Part shown: piece after piece, positions 43,000 to 51,900 of the stretch | How positions within the stretch are numbered: position 1 is the first letter of the stretch | Layout of the letters: the number at the start of each line of letters is the position of its first letter | Source: Streptomyces rimosus subsp. rimosus | GTDB lineage: Bacteria; Actinomycetota; Actinomycetes; Streptomycetales; Streptomycetaceae | NCBI RefSeq assembly: GCF_000720725.1 | Contig: NZ_JOCQ01000010.1 | Span: 1 to 64,000 of the forward strand | Direction of reading: 5' to 3' | DNA: 64,000 nucleotides | Notes under the pieces: generated by a model | Databases searched by the model: none | What the model was told of the DNA's origin: nothing | Seen by the model: the letters and a program-made list of their open reading frames with translations, nothing else | Program-made: the position numbers and the translations under genes

Positions 43000-44382
43000 T
43001 TACGCGCGGGCCAGGGCCGGATGCCCGAGGATCACCTCGGCAGCGGTCTCACGGCCGCCCGCCGCACGCTGCAGGGCGCCGAGCCGCTCCGCGTTCTCGC
43101 GGAAGGAGGGGGTGTCGAGCACCCGCGTGAGCTTGTCGACCACATCCTCGACATTGAGGTCCCGCGGCCGGTCGAGCGTCAGGCTGATGCCGAAGTCCCG
43201 GCCGCGCACGGCCTGGTCGTAGCAGTCCACCCACAGCGGCCGTACCACGAGCGGCTTGCCGAAATACACGCCTTCGTTGTAGCCGTTGCCGCCGGCGTGG
43301 GTGAAGAACAGCTTCACGTTCGGGTGCGCGAGGACATCGAGCTGGGACGGTACCCAGTTCTCGATACGGAGATTGTCCGGCAGGGATTCCTTCGGCGGCA
43401 GCAGATGCTGCTGTCCCGAGGGCAGTTTCCACAGCACCTGGTGCCGTCCCTGGAGGCGGCGGGTCACTTCCACCATGGAATGGACCTGCTCGCGGGTGAG
43501 CCGGGTGATGGTGCCGAATCCCACGTAGACGACGGAGGACTGGGCGTCCAGCCATCGCGAGAGTTCGTCCTCCTGGGAAACCTCCGGGAGGGGCGGCACC
43601 ATCGTGCCGACCATCCGGAACTTCTCCGGAATGTCGAAGGGGTAGTCCAGCTCGGCGATCGAATTGCACAGCACCAGGTCGGCGTGGTCGATCCGGGCCA
43701 TCGGGCTGAGCTGCCCGAGGCCGTGCGCCTTGCGCCGCCGGCTGTCCTCGGCCAGCACCCTGCTCATCGTGGGCGTGCAGAACATCGCGAAAGTCCGCAG
43801 CTTGAAGAGGATGTTGCGCACCCGCTGCGGAAGGTTCATCGGATACGGCAGCCCGGTGTGCGGTACGGGGAAGTCCCGCGGTGTGTAGCCCTTGGCGAAG
43901 GGGGTGAACGCCGTCAGCACGTTGCTCGGGGTGAACGGCACGCTGAGCACGTACGGGATCTTCCGCGCCATGGCCAGTTCGACGCCGAACGAGCTGATGC
44001 AGTCGACGACGATCAAAGCGGGCTCGACCTCGTCGACAATGGCCGCGAGCTTCTGGAACTTCTCCTCCTGCGCGCCGGGCACGAACGAATGCCGGATCAC
44101 CGCGCGGTGCGCCTTGAACCGCGACGACTGGGTGACTTCCCGGTACACCTTGTCTTCCCAGGTCACGGCCGACAGTTCGGAGACGACCTCGCCCAGGGAG
44201 GCGAATTCCACCGGGGATCCCACCGAGATCTTCTTCACGTCCTCGCGCCGCGGCTCGTCGGTGGCGAACCAGAGATCCGGCACGTCCCGGCGGGAGAGCT
44301 CCTCGGCCAGGACGAGCAGCGGATTGGCCAGCCCGGCCTCCGGAAGACTGACGAAGAGGATCGGCCGTCGGGCGGATTCCAT
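43000..44382 (-). CDS. Glycosyltransferase (mycosaminyltransferase-like, GT1)
   Basis: The 460-residue protein is a GT-B enzyme of family 1: N-terminal ILFVSLPEAGLANPLLVLAEELSRR, mid-domain VVYVGFGTITRLTREQ and C-terminal nucleotide-sugar region ENWVPSQLDVLAHPNVKLFFTHAGGNGYNEGVYFGKPLVV. With the DegT enzyme downstream it should attach mycosamine to the polyene aglycone (NysDI/PimK-like role). ATG at 44382 follows GAAAGGGA. It is the first gene of the tailoring operon that runs to the loading PKS; a PAS-LuxR-type box lies about 90 bases upstream. Confidence 0.9.
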   Translation of the reverse strand: MESARRPILFVSLPEAGLANPLLVLAEELSRRDVPDLWFATDEPRREDVKKISVGSPVEFASLGEVVSELSAVTWEDKVYREVTQSSRFKAHRAVIRHSFVPGAQEEKFQKLAAIVDEVEPALIVVDCISSFGVELAMARKIPYVLSVPFTPSNVLTAFTPFAKGYTPRDFPVPHTGLPYPMNLPQRVRNILFKLRTFAMFCTPTMSRVLAEDSRRRKAHGLGQLSPMARIDHADLVLCNSIAELDYPFDIPEKFRMVGTMVPPLPEVSQEDELSRWLDAQSSVVYVGFGTITRLTREQVHSMVEVTRRLQGRHQVLWKLPSGQQHLLPPKESLPDNLRIENWVPSQLDVLAHPNVKLFFTHAGGNGYNEGVYFGKPLVVRPLWVDCYDQAVRGRDFGISLTLDRPRDLNVEDVVDKLTRVLDTPSFRENAERLGALQRAAGGRETAAEVILGHPALARA

Positions 44383-44471
44383 GGATTCCCTTTCACGATG
44401 ATGAACGGGGTTCGGCGAGCACACCCCGTGCGGATCGACCGGCCGCACCGTCCATTGATCTCACGCCGTGC

Positions 44472-44487
44472 ACCGGAAAATCCTTAG
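44472..44487 (-). promoter_or_regulatory. Candidate PAS-LuxR (PimM-type) box upstream of the GT operon
   Basis: ACCGGAAAATCCTTAG matches the published polyene PAS-LuxR consensus CTVGGGAWWTCCCBAG (recalled from memory) at 12 of 16 positions, 90-105 bases before the GT start. Confidence 0.4.
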
Positions 44488-44589
44488 AGCCTGCGCGGTG
44501 GTTTCCGGGGCAGCGCGAACCGGCCCTCCGCACGGGTGGAGGGCCGGGATCGCGGGTGCGCGCCGGGGCGGGCCGTCACCGGAGCACGG

Positions 44590-46239
44590 TTACGCGGCCT
44601 TGACGTCCTCGGCGATGATCCGCTCGATGTTGCGCTCGGCCAGCGCCGTGATGGTCACGAAGGGGTTGACGCCGATGGAGCCCGGCACCAGCGAGCCGTC
44701 CATGACGTAGAGGTTGGGATAGCCCGCGACGCGGCCGTAGAGGTCGGTGGCCTTGCCCAGGACACAGCCGCCGAGCGGGTGGTAGCTGAAGTCGTCGGAG
44801 AAGTTCTTCAGCTGCGACCCGAACAGGTCGTAGCGGTACATCGTGGTGTTGGCCTTGTTGATGCGGTCGAAGAGCGACTTCGCGGCCTCGACGGCGGGTG
44901 TGTTCTGGTCCCGGGTCCAGCGCAGTTTCGCGCGGTCGGTGGCCTTGTCGTAGACGAAGGTGCCGCGTTCGGGGTTCTTGGTGATCGCCAGGTAGAGGCT
45001 GACCCAGGTCTCCAGGCCGGCCGGCATCGGCGCGATCTCCGCGAAGACCGGGGCGGCGGGGTTGTCCCAGTCGTCGATGCCCAGGGCGGGGATGGAGGAC
45101 TGGTTGGCCCCGGTGGGGTTCCAGATGTGGTTGGCGCGGCCGGTCATGATGTTGCCGTTGGGGCCCCAGCCCGCGCCGACCTCGGCGTTCAGGTCGGGCA
45201 GGGTGCCGGTGTCGCGGGCGCGCACCAGCAGTTCGGTGGAGCCGAGACTGCCCGCGCCGAGGAACAGGTGGCGGCAGCCGATCTCCTTCTGGGCGACGGT
45301 CTTGCCGTCGGCGTCGATCTGGGCCACGGACAGCACATAGCTGCCGTCCGGCTGCCGGCGGATCGCCTTGACCTGGTGCAGCGTCTCGATGGTGACCTTG
45401 CCGGTGCCCAGCGCGGCGGCCAGGTAGGTCTTGTCCAGGCTCTGCTTGCCGTGGTTGTTGCCGTAGATCACCTCGCCGGCCAGCGCCGACTTGGGCGCCG
45501 TGCCGTCGGCCTCGCGCCGCATGTGGTCGAAGTCGTAGACGTTGGGGACGAAGGTGGTGCTCAGCCCGGCCTTGCCCGCCTGGTCGCGCGAGACCCGCGC
45601 GTACTTGTACCACTCCGTGTCCTCGAACCACTTCTTGTCGATGTGGTTCACCTTGAGCATGGAGTTGGCGCGCGGGAAGTACCGGTCGTACATCTGGGCG
45701 GCGTCCACCCGCGGCAGGACCTCTTCGAAGTACGAGCGCTTCGGTACGACGGCCATGCCGCCGTTGACCAGCGAGCCGCCGCCGACGCCCCGGCCCACGT
45801 ACACCGACATCTCGTCGAAGTGCACCTTGTCGAGCACGCCCGCGTACGGGTCGATGTTCCGGTTGATGACATCCAGCCACAGGAACGAGCCCAGCGGTGC
45901 CTCGGTGCGCGACTTGAACCAGCTGGACCGGCGGTCGGGCTTGAGCATTCCGCAGAAGATGTTGCCGTCGTCGGCCGGCTTGTTCCACAGCTGGCCCATT
46001 TCGAGCATGAGCGTGGGAATTCCCGCCTCGCCGAGCCGCAGCGCGGAAACGGCGGCGCCGTAACCGGTGCCGATCACCACCGCCGGTACGAATGAGCCGT
46101 CAGCGGCCCGCGGGCTCGTCCGATCGGCGGCCGCGGCGCGCGGGGCGGCGGAAATCGTGGTCATTCCGGCGACGGCGGCGCCGCCGAGGGCGGCCAGTCC
46201 GAGCAGACGGCGCCGTGACAGATGCTGGTTCTCGATCAC
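44590..46239 (-). CDS. Secreted cholesterol-oxidase-like GMC/FAD enzyme (PimE-like)
   Basis: The 549-residue protein opens with a twin-arginine signal (SRRRLLGLAALGGAAVAGM) followed by an FAD-binding VVIGTGYGAAVSALRLGEAG and typical cholesterol oxidase blocks (GRGVGGGSLVNGGMAVVPKR, NNHGKQSLDKTYLAAALG, GWGPNGNIMTG, HPLGGCVLGKATD). It should oxidise 3-beta-hydroxysterols outside the cell. In pimaricin-type clusters such a protein is conserved and affects polyene production. GTG at 46239 places the Tat signal at the N-terminus; an upstream ATG at 46353 would bury it. It is 207 bases upstream of the GT gene. Confidence 0.9.
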   Translation of the reverse strand: MIENQHLSRRRLLGLAALGGAAVAGMTTISAAPRAAAADRTSPRAADGSFVPAVVIGTGYGAAVSALRLGEAGIPTLMLEMGQLWNKPADDGNIFCGMLKPDRRSSWFKSRTEAPLGSFLWLDVINRNIDPYAGVLDKVHFDEMSVYVGRGVGGGSLVNGGMAVVPKRSYFEEVLPRVDAAQMYDRYFPRANSMLKVNHIDKKWFEDTEWYKYARVSRDQAGKAGLSTTFVPNVYDFDHMRREADGTAPKSALAGEVIYGNNHGKQSLDKTYLAAALGTGKVTIETLHQVKAIRRQPDGSYVLSVAQIDADGKTVAQKEIGCRHLFLGAGSLGSTELLVRARDTGTLPDLNAEVGAGWGPNGNIMTGRANHIWNPTGANQSSIPALGIDDWDNPAAPVFAEIAPMPAGLETWVSLYLAITKNPERGTFVYDKATDRAKLRWTRDQNTPAVEAAKSLFDRINKANTTMYRYDLFGSQLKNFSDDFSYHPLGGCVLGKATDLYGRVAGYPNLYVMDGSLVPGSIGVNPFVTITALAERNIERIIAEDVKAA

Positions 46240-46368
46240 GCTGGTAATACCCAACCTTCGCCACAGGATTTTTCCCCGCAGGGCTGTTCGCGGCGCCGTC
46301 CGCGAAGGAATGCGGGCCTGGTCCACCGGCCCCGGGCAGCCGCGCGCCCCCATCTTGATCGCGAAAAA

Positions 46369-46384
46369 CTAAGGGAAATGTTAG
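46369..46384 (-). promoter_or_regulatory. Weak PAS-LuxR-like box upstream of the cholesterol oxidase gene
   Basis: CTAAGGGAAATGTTAG has perfectly paired CTAA/TTAG ends and matches the recalled consensus CTVGGGAWWTCCCBAG at about 10 of 16 positions. It lies in the 241-base divergent region between the cholesterol-oxidase-like and phosphatase genes. Confidence 0.3.
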
Positions 46385-46480
46385 AGGTACGGCCCGCGCG
46401 GGTTGCCCTGCGGCCCCGGCGCGGTCCGCCTCGCCCGCTCTAGGTGATTCCGCGCTGTTTCCGGCCGTACGGTCCCGGCT

Positions 46481-47605
46481 ATGAACTCACCATCCACGGC
46501 GGCCGTGCTGACCGCCCGCCGCATCGCCGTGTCGTTCGTCGCCACCGTTTCGGCCGTGGGGGTCACCGCGTCCTTCGCCTCGGCCGAGCCGCTTGCCGCG
46601 CCGGGCCCCGAGGCGGGCCGGCACGCGGCGCGGCCGGCGCCGGCCGCGCGCGGGATTCCGTTCACCCACGCCACGGTGGTCCAGCAGCAGGACGGTTCTT
46701 CCACCGTGTCCTGGAAGGCTCCCGGCGCCGGTTCGGTGACCGTCTACGCCGACGGCAAGGTCGTGGCGTACGGCGGGTCAGAGGCCACCGTCACCGTACG
46801 CCGGCTGCCCGCCGCCGACCGCCGGTGGTTCCGCCTGGTGCCGGACGAGGGCGACCCGCTCACCCTCGCCGACCGCTCGCTGCACCTGGAGGGCGCCGCC
46901 AACTTCCGTGACGCGGGCGGCTACCGCACCGCGGACGGCCGGTGGGTGAAGATGGGCGTGCTGTACCGCGCCGACGCCCTGCACGCGCTCACCGACGCCG
47001 ACCTGGCCAAGCTGCGACGGCTGGGCATCCGCACGGACTTCGACCTGCGCACGCCGGGCGAGCGGGCCAAGGCCCCGGACCGGGTACCGGCGGGCGCGCG
47101 CTATGTCGTCGCCAATGTCATCGGCGAGGAGAACTCCGCCGAACTGCCCCCCACGGCCGAGGCGTCCGAGCGGCTGATGGCCGAATCCTACCGGCAGTTC
47201 ATCATCAGGCCCGCGGCCGCCAAGGCCTACCGTTCACTGTTCCGCACGGCCGCCGAGCCCGGCTCGTACGCGCTGGTCCATCACTGCTCCAGCGGCAAGG
47301 ACCGCACGGGCTGGGCAACGGCCGTCCTTCTCACGGCCCTCGGCGTGGACCGCGATACGGTCATGCGCGACTACCTGGCCAGCAACGACTACCTCGCCGC
47401 GCGCAACGCCGCCGAACTCGCCCAGCAGCCGCCCGAGGTCGCCGCCCGGCTCAAGCCGGTCCTGGACACCAGGGTCCCGTATCTGAACGCCGCCTTCGAC
47501 GAGGTCGAGGCGCGCTTCGGCACCTTCGGCGCCTATCTGCGGGAGGGGCTGGGGCTGAGCGGACAGGAACTGGAGCGGCTGCGGGCGGAGCTGCTCACCG
47601 ACTGA
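46481..47605 (+). CDS. Secreted tyrosine-protein phosphatase (DSP-like, HCxxGKDRTG)
   Basis: The 374-residue protein has an N-terminal signal peptide (about residues 1-38, ending near SFASAEP), an Ig-like small domain (about 55-125), then the phosphatase domain with GAANFRDAGGYRT, LYRADALHALTDADLAKLRRLGIRTDFDLRTPGER and the catalytic loop VHHCSSGKDRTGW (about 266-278, Cys and Arg present). It should dephosphorylate phosphoproteins, phosphopeptides or phospholipids outside the cell. It is the only plus-strand gene within the polyene block and faces the PKS convergently. Its role in the cluster is unclear. Confidence 0.85.
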   Translation: MNSPSTAAVLTARRIAVSFVATVSAVGVTASFASAEPLAAPGPEAGRHAARPAPAARGIPFTHATVVQQQDGSSTVSWKAPGAGSVTVYADGKVVAYGGSEATVTVRRLPAADRRWFRLVPDEGDPLTLADRSLHLEGAANFRDAGGYRTADGRWVKMGVLYRADALHALTDADLAKLRRLGIRTDFDLRTPGERAKAPDRVPAGARYVVANVIGEENSAELPPTAEASERLMAESYRQFIIRPAAAKAYRSLFRTAAEPGSYALVHHCSSGKDRTGWATAVLLTALGVDRDTVMRDYLASNDYLAARNAAELAQQPPEVAARLKPVLDTRVPYLNAAFDEVEARFGTFGAYLREGLGLSGQELERLRAELLTD

Positions 47606-47630
47606 CCGGCCGGTCGGCTGCCGGAACAGA

Positions 47631-47669
47631 AACGCCCCCTCCCCGACACCTCGTCGGGGAGGGGGCGTT
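47631..47669. terminator. Strong bidirectional terminator
   Basis: AACGCCCCCTCCCCGAC (47631-47647) and its exact complement (47653-47669) form a 17-bp stem with a 5-base loop, between the convergent phosphatase and PKS genes and three bases from the PKS stop codon. Confidence 0.9.
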
Positions 47670-47672
47670 CTC

Positions 47673-48995
47673 TCAGTTCAGACCGAGCTCGTTGTCGAGG
47701 AGATCGAAGACCTCATCGTCGGAGGCGGACTCGAAGTCGAAGTCCTCCTCGGCCGGGGATCCGTCGCGCCCGGCCGCCGGGGCGGTGTCCCGCAGGGCGT
47801 GCCACTTCGCCCTGAGGACTTCCAGGCGGCCGGCTATCTGTTCGTGCACCTCCTCGGTGACGGCAAGTCCGCCGAAGCTCTTCTCCAGCCTTTCGAGTTC
47901 GCCCAGGAGCGCTTCCGGGCCGGAGGACGGCTCGGGTGCGATGCGGGCGTGCAGGTGGTCGACGAGTTCCGCCGGGGTCGGGTAGTCGAAGAGCAGGGTC
48001 GCCGGAAGGCGGATTCCGGTGAGGGCGCTCAGGCGGTTGCGGAGTTCGACCGCGGTGAGGGAGTCGAAGCCGATGTCCAGGAAGGCGCGGTCCTCGTCGA
48101 TCTCCGTGGCTCCGCTGTGCCCGAGGACGGCCGCGACCTGGCCGCGTACGGCGTCGAGTACGACCTCGCGGCCCTCCGCCGCCGACAGGCCGGTCAGACG
48201 CTGGGCGAAGGCGGCCGTGGTGTCGCCGTCGGTCGCGGTTGCCGCCGTACGCCGGCCCGAGGTCCTGATCAGACCGCGCAGCAGCGGGGGCACCTCGCCC
48301 TGCCGGCGCAGGGCCGCGAGGTCGAGGCGGGCGGGGACGGTCGTGGGTTCGGTACTGGCGAGGGCGGCGTCGAAGAGGGCCACGCCCTCCTCGGCCGACA
48401 GGGGCGGCATGCCCGAACGGGTCATGCGCTGGACATCGGCGTCGGTGAGGGTGCCGGTCATGCCGCTGTCCTGGGACCAGGGGCCCCAGGCCAGGGACAC
48501 GGCCGGGAGACCTGCCGTGCGACGGTGGTGGGCCAGCGCGTCCAGGAAGGCGTTGCCCGCCGCGTAGTTGGCCTGCCCCGCGCTGCCGAAGGTTCCGGCC
48601 ACGGACGAGAAGACGACAAACGCGTTCAGGTCCAGTCCCTTGGTGGCTTCGTGCAGGTTCCAGGCCGCGTCCACCTTCGGACGCAGTACGGCCGCCAGCC
48701 GCTCCGGGGACAGGGACTCCACCACACCGTCATCCAGCACGCCTGCCGTGTGCACGACAGCGGCCGGCGCATGACGCGCAACCAGCTCGGCCACGGCAGC
48801 CGCGTCGGTCACATCGCACGCCTCGACCACCGCCTGCGCACCCGACTGCTCCAGTTCGGCCACCAACTCCTTGGCGCCATCGGCGGCCGGGCCCCGGCGG
48901 CTGACCAGCAGCAGGCTCCGTACGCCGTGCTCCGCCACCAGATGCCGGGCCACGATCCGGCCGAGACCGCCCGTACCACCGGTGATCAACACCGT
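47673..48995 (-). CDS. PKS segment 6: module D KR-ACP and C-terminal docking domain
   Basis: In-frame from TVLITGGTGGLGRIVARHL. KR D has LDD and SSVAGTFGSAGQANYAAGNAF, and ACP D (LDIGFDSLTAVELRNRLSALTG) is at about 48060. The C-terminal linker (about residues 380-465 of this frame) is helical and acidic, ending DDEVFDLLDNELGLN, a typical class-1 docking tail that would pass the chain to the next PKS protein. There is no thioesterase, so this is not the last synthase. Confidence 0.85.
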   Translation of the reverse strand, partial: TVLITGGTGGLGRIVARHLVAEHGVRSLLLVSRRGPAADGAKELVAELEQSGAQAVVEACDVTDAAAVAELVARHAPAAVVHTAGVLDDGVVESLSPERLAAVLRPKVDAAWNLHEATKGLDLNAFVVFSSVAGTFGSAGQANYAAGNAFLDALAHHRRTAGLPAVSLAWGPWSQDSGMTGTLTDADVQRMTRSGMPPLSAEEGVALFDAALASTEPTTVPARLDLAALRRQGEVPPLLRGLIRTSGRRTAATATDGDTTAAFAQRLTGLSAAEGREVVLDAVRGQVAAVLGHSGATEIDEDRAFLDIGFDSLTAVELRNRLSALTGIRLPATLLFDYPTPAELVDHLHARIAPEPSSGPEALLGELERLEKSFGGLAVTEEVHEQIAGRLEVLRAKWHALRDTAPAAGRDGSPAEEDFDFESASDDEVFDLLDNELGLN

Positions 48996-51900
48996 GCTCC
49001 ACATCCAGCAGCCCGAAACGACCCGGATGCTCCGACTGTGCCGACCGCACCAGGCCCCACACGGCAGCACCCGCGAGATCCGTACCCGACACCGCGCCCC
49101 GCGTCACGAACACCAGGCGCGAAGCGGCGAACCGGTCGTCCGCCAGCCACGACTGGACCATGTCCAGCGCCTCGGCCGCCGCGGCGTGCACGGACTCCAC
49201 CGTCCCGGCGGCCCCGGTCGTCGGCGGGACGAGCACGGTGTCGTGGCCGCCTGCCTCCGCGAGGTCGTCGAGATCGGTGCGGGGCTGGAGCGCGAGTCCG
49301 TCGAGGAGGGCCGCGGTGTCCTTGCCGAGCAGGGCGAGGGAGTCCGCGGGCTCGCCCGTGCGGGGCACGCCGGTCCAGTCGACCTTGAAGAGGGCGTCGC
49401 GGTCGCCGGTCCGGAGCTGTCCGGTGGTGATCGGGCGTACGGTCAGGGACCGTACGGAGGCCACCGGGGCGCCGGCCGGGTCCGCGACGGCGATCGAGCT
49501 GCCGTCCTCGGTGGGGCGGATGCGTACCCGCACCCGGGAGGCGCCGGTGGCGTGGAGTGTCACGCCATTCCATGAGAAGGGGACGGCTCCTTCGTCCGCT
49601 CCCCCGGCGCTCACCAGTGACGCGTGCAGCGCGGCGTCGAAGAGGGCGGGGTGCAGGCCGTACGCGTCGCCGTCGGTGCCCTCGGGGAGCGCCACCTCGG
49701 CGTAGATGTCCTCGCCCGCCGCCCTGCGGGGGCCACACGGCGGCATCGAACGGCACCGCCTCGGCGGGGGCCGGGGTCAGGGCGCCATTGGCATGCAGCG
49801 TCCACGGGCCTTCCCCTTCGCGCGAATGGACCGACACCGGTCGGCGTCCGTCGTCGTCGGGTTCGCCCACCCATACCTGTACCTGGACCGCGCCACCCGA
49901 GGCAGGCAGCACCAAGGGCGCAGCGAGCGTCAGCTCCTCCACCGCACCGCAGTCCACCTCGTCGGCCGCCCGCAGCACCAGTTCGACCAGCGCCGTACCG
50001 GGGACCAGGACAGACCCCAGCACCACATGATCCGCCAGCCACGGATGCGACGACGCTGGAACGCATACGTCGGCAGATCCACCCACCGCGCACCCGAACC
50101 CGCGAAGACGGCCGACCAGTCGACCGGCTTGCCGCAGGCGTGCAGTCGCGCCAGGGCCGTGAGGAGTGCCGGTGCCTCGGGCCGGTCCTTGCGCAGGACG
50201 GGGGCCAGCACCGATTCGTCCGCCGCGGACTCCGCGGCCAGCCCGGAGAGGGCTCCGTCGGGGCCGAGCTCCAGGAAGGCCCCGACGCCCTGCGCGTGCA
50301 GCGTGCCGATTCCGTCGGCGAACCGTACGGCCTCGCGGACATGGCGGACCCAGTACCGCGCGGAGCACAGCTGTTCCGCGGTGGCGGGTTCGCCGGTGAC
50401 GTTGGAGATCACGGGGATGCGTGGCGTTCCGTACGTCATGCCGTCGGCGACGGCCTGGAAGTCGGCCAGCATCGGTTCCATGAGGGGCGAGTGGAAGGCG
50501 TGCGAGACCCGCAGGCGGGTGGTCTTGCGGCCCTCGTTCTCGAAGTGCTGCGCGATGGCGAGTACGGCGTCCTCCGCGCCCGAGACCACGACCGACGACG
50601 GACCGTTGATGGCCGCGATCGACACGCCTTCCGCCAGGTGCGGAAGGACTTCGTCCTCCGTGGCACGGATCGCCACCATCGCCCCGCCGCCGGGCAGCGC
50701 CTGCATCAGCCGGCCGCGTGCCGTCACCAGCGCACAGGCGTCGCCCAGCGAGAACACTCCGGCAACGTGTGCCGCGGCGATCTCGCCGATGGAGTGCCCC
50801 AGCAGCTGGTCCGGGTGTACGCCCCACGACTCCAGCAGGCGGAACAGGGCCACCTCGATGGCGAACAGGGACGTCTGGGTGTAGGCGGTCTGGTTCAGCA
50901 GTTCCGTGTCCTCGCCCCAGACGACCTCCCGCAGGGGACGGTCCAGGTGCTCGTTCGACGCGGCGCACACCGCGTCGAACGCCTCCGCGAAGGCCGGGTA
51001 ACGGCCGTACAACTCCCGCCCCATGCCCAGGCGTTGCGAGCCCTGTCCCGAGAACAGGAACGCCAGCTTGCCCGTGCGGGCCCGGTCCTGTGCGACGACG
51101 GCCGCTTCGTCGTGGCCCTCGGCCAGGGCGGACAGCGAGCGCAGCAGTTCCTCCCGGTCCGCGGCCAGGATCACCGCGCGGTGCTGGAACGCCGAGCGGC
51201 CGGTCGCGAGCGAGTAGGCGACATCCGTGACCCGCGGGCCCGGCTCGCCGTCCAGACGGGACAGCAGCCGTGCTGCCTGGGCCCGCAGGGCCGGTTCGCT
51301 CCGGCCGGACAGGAGCACCGGCACCGGTGCCTCGAAGCCGATCGTCCGGTTTTCGGCGTTGTCCGGTTCGGCGTTGTCCGATTCGGTGACGGGCGTGACC
51401 GGTTCGGGCTGCTCCAGGATCACGTGCGCGTTCGTCCCGCTGATCCCGAAGGAGGAGACACCCGCACGGCGCGGCCCGTCGCCCTGCGGCCACTCGGCCG
51501 CGGAGGTCAGCAGCTCGACGGCGCCGGCGCTCCAGTCCACGTGCGTCGAGGGCGCATCGACGTGCAGCGTCCGGGGAAGGACGCCGTGGCGCATGGCCTG
51601 CACCATCTTCACGATGCCCGCGACACCGGCGGCCGCCTGCGCATGGCCGATGTTGGACTTCACCGACCCCAGCAGCAGGGGACGGCCCTCGGGCCGCTCC
51701 TGGCCGTAGGTGGCCATCAGCGCCTGCGCCTCGATCGGGTCGCCGAGCGTCGTTCCCGTACCGTGCGCTTCCACCGCGTCGACATCCGCCGCGGACAGTC
51801 CCGCGCTGGCCAGCGCCTGCCGGATCACCCGCTGCTGCGACGGGCCGTTGGGCGCCGTCAGGCCGTTGGACGCGCCGTCCTGGTTCACGGCGGAACCGCG

